From: Collinsella sp.
GTDB lineage: Bacteria > Actinomycetota > Coriobacteriia > Coriobacteriales > Coriobacteriaceae
Assembly (NCBI GenBank): GCA_019414265.1
Contig: DXMJ01000003.1
Location: 77,670 to 125,380 of the forward strand
Length of the DNA stretch: 47,711 nucleotides
Direction: 5' to 3'
The notes under the pieces are model-generated. The model saw nothing but the letters and a program-made list of their open reading frames with translations, searched no databases and was not told the origin of the DNA. Positions 44,529 to 47,711 of this stretch are shown one piece after another. Position numbers and translations under genes: made by a program. Position 1 is the stretch's first letter. Every line of letters begins with the position of its first letter.

Positions 44529-45581
44529 GTGAAAACGGGTATTTCGATTTATCTTTCCAGCCCTCTGCAGGATATTGAACGGACGATTGAACACGGTGCC
44601 GCGGCGGGTGCGCGCTATGCGTTCACCTCGCTGCATATTCCCGAGGATGGGGGAGCGGCGTATACCGATAAGGTCCGTCATGTGCTGTCGCTGCTTTCCG
44701 CCCGCGGCATTGCGCTCATTGCCGATGTGGGGCCGCGCACGTGCGATTTGCTCGGGCTTGAGCGCATCGAGGACCTGCGCGATCTGGGGTTGGAATACCT
44801 TCGTTTGGACTATGGCTTTAGCGCCCGGCGGGTCGCGGAGCTGTCCGGTGTATTTCGCATTGTGGTCAATGCATCGACGGTGAGTTCTGATGAAATCGCA
44901 TCGTGGCGTGAGGCCGGTGCCGATGTGACTCGTTTTGCCGCCTGTCACAATTTTTACCCCAAGCCTTATACCGGTTTAGCTCTGGAGGACATTGCTCGGG
45001 TGAATCTTCGTCTTGCGGCGCTTGGATTCGAAATCATGGCTTTTGTGCCGGGTGATGCCAACGTTCGCGGGCCGGTATTCGAGGGACTGCCGACGGTCGA
45101 GGCGCAGCGCGGTCGCGCGTCAGAGGTTGCTCTCAATATGCTTGAGCTTGCACATGGCGCCGATTGCGACATTGTGTTGGTCGGCGACCCCGATCTTTCC
45201 GATGCGGGCTGGACGCAGTTTGCTCATGTTTCCGCCGGATACGTGGACCTGCAATGCGAGCTTGAGCCCGGTTATGCCTATGTACGTGGGCAGATTCATC
45301 ACGACCGACCCGATTCGAGCACCCTCATCTTTAGGTCTCAGGAGTCGCGTACGACGCTTAAGCCGGATTCCGTGCCGATGGATGCCGGTGCCGGCCTGTC
45401 ACGAAAGACGGGGTCGATCGCTGTGAGCAATAGCGGCTATGGGCGCTACGAAGGCGAGCTTGAGATTGCGCGGGTCGATCTTCCCGGTGACGAGCGCATG
45501 AACGTTGCGGGCCATATCACGCCCGAGGCAATGGAGCTGCTGCCGTTCATCAAACGCGGATTCGGGGTACGGTTCGTTTAG
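44529..45581 (+). CDS. mupG: 6-phospho-N-acetylmuramidase-like protein (DUF871)
   Basis: The 350-residue product starts GISIYLSSPLQDIERTIEHGAAAGARYAFTSLHIPED, as in the DUF871 family, and has an N-terminal TIM-barrel-like part and a C-terminal beta domain. MupG of Staphylococcus aureus, of this family, hydrolyses MurNAc-6-phosphate-GlcNAc taken up by MurP. Being next to murQ and murP strongly supports the same role. GTG 44529 is the start, with AAAGGAG 10 nt before. A terminator-like hairpin separates it from murP. Confidence 0.88.
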   Translation: MKTGISIYLSSPLQDIERTIEHGAAAGARYAFTSLHIPEDGGAAYTDKVRHVLSLLSARGIALIADVGPRTCDLLGLERIEDLRDLGLEYLRLDYGFSARRVAELSGVFRIVVNASTVSSDEIASWREAGADVTRFAACHNFYPKPYTGLALEDIARVNLRLAALGFEIMAFVPGDANVRGPVFEGLPTVEAQRGRASEVALNMLELAHGADCDIVLVGDPDLSDAGWTQFAHVSAGYVDLQCELEPGYAYVRGQIHHDRPDSSTLIFRSQESRTTLKPDSVPMDAGAGLSRKTGSIAVSNSGYGRYEGELEIARVDLPGDERMNVAGHITPEAMELLPFIKRGFGVRFV

Positions 45582-45597
45582 CGTGTGACCCGTGGGC

Positions 45598-45603
45598 TAC
45601 AAT
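45598..45603 (+). promoter_or_regulatory. Candidate -10 box before the ArsC/Spx-like gene
   Basis: TACAAT, 71 nt before the start codon. No convincing -35 is seen at the right distance. Confidence 0.3.
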
Positions 45604-45673
45604 TGGCCCATCATGCGAAGGCGCCTCGTGTGGCGTGTGCCTGCGTTGGCCGATCTATATTCGGAGGATTTCC

Positions 45674-46033
45674 ATGACCGTACTGTTTGTTGAATATCCC
45701 AAGTGCTCGACCTGTAAGAAGGCCAAGGCATGGCTGGACGAACACGGGGTAGAGTATATCGACCGCGATATCGTTTTGGACAATCCCACGGCTGATGAGC
45801 TTGCGACCTGGATTGCTCGTTCGGGACTGCCGGTGCGGCGCTTCTTTAATTCGTCGGGCATGAAATATCGAGAGCTGGGCCTGAAGGCGCGTCTAGATGC
45901 GGGCATGACGGATCGGGAGTGCTACGAGCTGCTGGCGACCGACGGCATGCTGGTTAAGCGTCCGCTGTTGGTGGGCGACGACTTTGCGATTCCCGGCTTT
46001 AGGGAATCGGCTTGGGTCGAGGCGTTGCTGTAG
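45674..46033 (+). CDS. ArsC/Spx-family thioredoxin-fold protein
   Basis: The 119-residue product has YPKCSTCKKAKAWLDEHGVEYIDRDIV, the CxxC-containing start of the ArsC/Spx/YffB family, and ends with RPLLVGDDFAIPGFRESAW. Members are arsenate reductases, Spx regulators or YffB-like proteins. Two Cys (CSTC) suggest redox chemistry, and the LPVRRFFNSSG part resembles the YffB-like group. No ars genes are near. ATG 45674 follows CGGAGGA. Confidence 0.85.
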   Translation: MTVLFVEYPKCSTCKKAKAWLDEHGVEYIDRDIVLDNPTADELATWIARSGLPVRRFFNSSGMKYRELGLKARLDAGMTDRECYELLATDGMLVKRPLLVGDDFAIPGFRESAWVEALL

Positions 46034-46105
46034 CGGCTGCGGAAAGTGCGACCCGTTTTGAGTGCTCAGGGTGGGACGTGTTTTCCATCGGCGGGCTCGC
46101 TCGGC

Positions 46106-46516
46106 TCAATCCTCGAGCTGTGCCCATTCGTGCGGATCGTAGACCTTTACGTGCTTGTTGGGCTTGCCGCTCCAGTACTCCTCGTCCATAAAGGGCAGAT
46201 ATGCCTGAACACCGGGGCAGATAAAGGGAATCCGCTGCTGTTGCAGTCGCTCGCGCTGTCGCTGCTCCAGGTGCGCCTCGGATATGACAGTCGGCATACC
46301 GGACAGCTCGACGAGGCTTGCCTGGATTCGCTTAAGGTCGGGGAGTCCCGCGTGCCATGACATCCGCATGATCAAAAAGGATGCACGGCGGTATTTTGCC
46401 TGCATCACCGTGATGGCGGGGCGCAGAGTGGGATGGATTTTGTCCCGTTCGGGCCAAAGGTCAGCAGTGATCTCGAGGCCCAGGGTCTCCCATAGGTAAT
46501 CAAGCTCTTCGTCCAT
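46106..46516 (-). CDS. Uncharacterised protein
   Basis: The 136-residue product is soluble. Its C-terminal half, VELSGMPTVISEAHLEQRQRERLQQQRIPFICPGVQAYLPFMDEEY, resembles from memory the N-terminal part of some MarR-type regulators (IPFVVPGxQxYLPF). The winged helix that would follow there is missing, so it may be a stand-alone form or a truncation. It faces the ArsC-like gene tail to tail. The link is weak and no function is proposed. Confidence 0.62.
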   Translation of the reverse strand: MDEELDYLWETLGLEITADLWPERDKIHPTLRPAITVMQAKYRRASFLIMRMSWHAGLPDLKRIQASLVELSGMPTVISEAHLEQRQRERLQQQRIPFICPGVQAYLPFMDEEYWSGKPNKHVKVYDPHEWAQLED

Positions 46517-46709
46517 GGCGCCTCGATATCTACGTGATCATTGATACTTCGATTGTGTTGCCTGGTGCTATCGTTTTCGCGGTAGAATCTGCCAACGGTT
46601 GACGGCTACCGCTCGCGGCGTTTTGCCCTTCGTGTGCAGCGGTCGACTTCACAGGTCCTTCACGTGTTGGCCGTATTTGACTGAATTTCAAAAAAGTCAA
46701 AATTGGGGC

Positions 46710-46738
46710 TTGCGTCACGGCCGGACTTCCCGTATATT
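46710..46738 (+). promoter_or_regulatory. Promoter of the tRNA-Gln/tRNA-Glu pair
   Basis: TTGCGT (46710-46715) and TATATT (46733-46738) with 17-bp spacing, about 45 nt before the first tRNA. Confidence 0.65.
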
Positions 46739-46782
46739 TCTTTCTTGCGCAAAGGCACAGCCGAGCGCAGCGATGCAGTCAT

Positions 46783-46856
46783 TGGGATGTCGTCTAATGG
46801 CAGGACAGCGGATTCTGGTTCCGTCAATGGGGGTTCGACTCCCTCCATCCCAGCCA
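46783..46856 (+). tRNA. tRNA-Gln (CTG anticodon)
   Basis: The acceptor TGGGATG (46783-46789) pairs with CATCCCA (46846-46852); G is the discriminator and CCA is encoded (46854-46856). The anticodon loop is TTCTGGT, giving CTG, which reads CAG. The T-loop has GGTTCGACTC. All four arms can be drawn. Confidence 0.95.
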
Positions 46857-46873
46857 TTGCATTTGCTACATAT

Positions 46874-46950
46874 GGCCCGTTCGTCTAGCGGTTTAGGACG
46901 CCGCCCTCTCAAGGCGGAGATCACCAGTTCGAATCTGGTACGGGCTACCA
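46874..46950 (+). tRNA. tRNA-Glu (CTC anticodon)
   Basis: The acceptor GGCCCGT (46874-46880) pairs with ACGGGCT (46940-46946) with a G-U end pair; A is the discriminator and CCA is encoded. The anticodon arm CCGCC-CTCTCAA-GGCGG gives CTC, which reads GAG. It follows tRNA-Gln by 17 nt and probably shares its transcript. Confidence 0.95.
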
Positions 46951-46960
46951 AAATTGAACG

Positions 46961-46988
46961 CCCGGGCCTCGTAAGAGACCCGGGTTTT
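46961..46988 (+). terminator. Intrinsic terminator of the tRNA pair
   Basis: CCCGGG-C-CTC (46961-46970) pairs with GAG-A-CCCGGG (46975-46984) around GTAA with one mismatch, followed by TTTT. Confidence 0.88.
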
Positions 46989-47047
46989 GTGTATTGACCG
47001 ATATTTAAGGCGCGCGTTGAGTCTGCCGCCCGGACCGAGGAGTTGTC

Positions 47048-47711
47048 ATGGACCTGCCTATCAGCTTGGAAGACATCACGTATGCCGAGAACTATCTGGC
47101 GCAGGGCGACCTGGCTACGGCGACGCCGCTGCTTGAGCGTCTGGTGGAGCTCGCCGAGGAGTATATCGACGCTGAGTGCAAGACGGAGGAGAAGCGCCAG
47201 TACTTTAGCTTCGACAGCAAGTTTGAGCGCCTGGCCTATCGCCGCGTGGAGAAGGATCCGCGCGAGCTGGTGCAGGTCGAGGTTCCCTTTGACCGCCTGT
47301 ACTCCGACATGGCGTTTGCCTACATTCGCCAGCAGGATTATGTGAGCGCTCGGAATGCCCTGATGCAGGCCGTGCGTTGGGATCCCATGAACTGCAACTA
47401 TCGCTTGGACTTGGCCGAGCTGTTCCGCGCGCTCGAGGACAAGCAGGAGTGGGCATCGCTCTCGTTCTCGGTGCTGGAGCGCGCGAGCGACGGTAAGTGC
47501 GCCGCACGCGCCTACACCAACTTGGGTCAGTACTTCTTGGAGCCCGAGACCGAGAACATTTCGGCTGCCGTGGGCTGCGCGCGTCTGGCGCTGCGCCTGG
47601 CGCCCAATGATGCGCATACGACGCGCCTGCTCAACAAGATCCATACCACCTATCCGGATGCCGCGGACGAGAGTGACGACCATGTGATGGGTGAGCTCGC
47701 CCTGCAGGGCG
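47048..47711 (+). CDS. TPR-like protein, 3'-truncated by window edge
   Basis: The frame opens at ATG 47048 behind GAGGAG and stays open to the end of the window (221 codons). The protein begins MDLPISLEDITYAENYLAQG and is made of helical pairs resembling tetratricopeptide repeats: YSDMAFAYIRQQDYVSARNALMQAVRWDP is a clear unit, and ARLALRLAPND another. No signal peptide is visible. TPR proteins act as binding scaffolds; the partner cannot be guessed. Confidence 0.8.
   Translation, partial: MDLPISLEDITYAENYLAQGDLATATPLLERLVELAEEYIDAECKTEEKRQYFSFDSKFERLAYRRVEKDPRELVQVEVPFDRLYSDMAFAYIRQQDYVSARNALMQAVRWDPMNCNYRLDLAELFRALEDKQEWASLSFSVLERASDGKCAARAYTNLGQYFLEPETENISAAVGCARLALRLAPNDAHTTRLLNKIHTTYPDAADESDDHVMGELALQG

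Overview
The window is high-GC bacterial chromosome (roughly 60 percent by eye). Gene content, gene order and codon use point to a gut coriobacterium, most likely Collinsella or a close relative. The signs are a zinc-type S14 and L36, an actinobacterial-style RF2 without a frameshift, a two-piece transketolase, a MurNAc PTS cluster, and many GGGAC-containing palindromic repeats between genes. The genus call is an inference from style, not from a database match.

Layout. 1-834 is the 3' part of an NCS2 purine/pyrimidine permease. 990-10976 is a long ribosomal-protein block: rplE-rpsN-rpsH-rplF-rplR-rpsE-rpmD-rplO-secY-adk-map, then a new promoter and infA-rpmJ-rpsM-rpsK-rpsD-rpoA-rplQ, closed by a strong terminator. 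The block starts at rplE with its own promoter and folded leader; rplN and rplX are not next to it. 11012-13602 holds truA, a glycosyltransferase-like protein with a degenerate active site, and argR. 13818-19453 holds a class A penicillin-binding protein (minus strand), a U32-family tRNA/rRNA hydroxylation-type protein and tyrS. 19971-25631 holds adenine deaminase, two Cof-type HAD phosphatases, citrate synthase and a small ACT protein. 25959-30680 holds rpmE, secA and prfB. 30848-34633 holds a YitT-type membrane protein, split transketolase and a zinc-ribbon membrane protein. 35066-39464 is ftsE-ftsX-rnr. 39642-40933 holds a small serine recombinase and a VanZ-like protein. 41138-45581 is murR-murQ-murP-mupG, a complete route for importing and cleaving MurNAc-containing sugars. 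The end has an ArsC/Spx-like protein, an unknown protein, tRNA-Gln and tRNA-Glu, and the start of a TPR-like protein that runs off the window.

Most of the window is housekeeping. The less ordinary material is non-coding. There is a family of hairpins with different stems but a shared GGGAC-type loop, several abutting or overlapping stop codons. There is a 123-bp near-palindrome before ftsE, and a 99-bp nested palindrome after tyrS. An operator-like dyad lies before argR. Candidate RNA leaders precede rplE, infA/rpmJ and rpmE, and terminator-like hairpins lie directly against the ribosome binding sites of three genes. Protein oddities are a long disordered N-terminal extension on FtsE, SPT instead of SPF in RF2, and matching Ala/Lys/Glu tails on L17 and L31.
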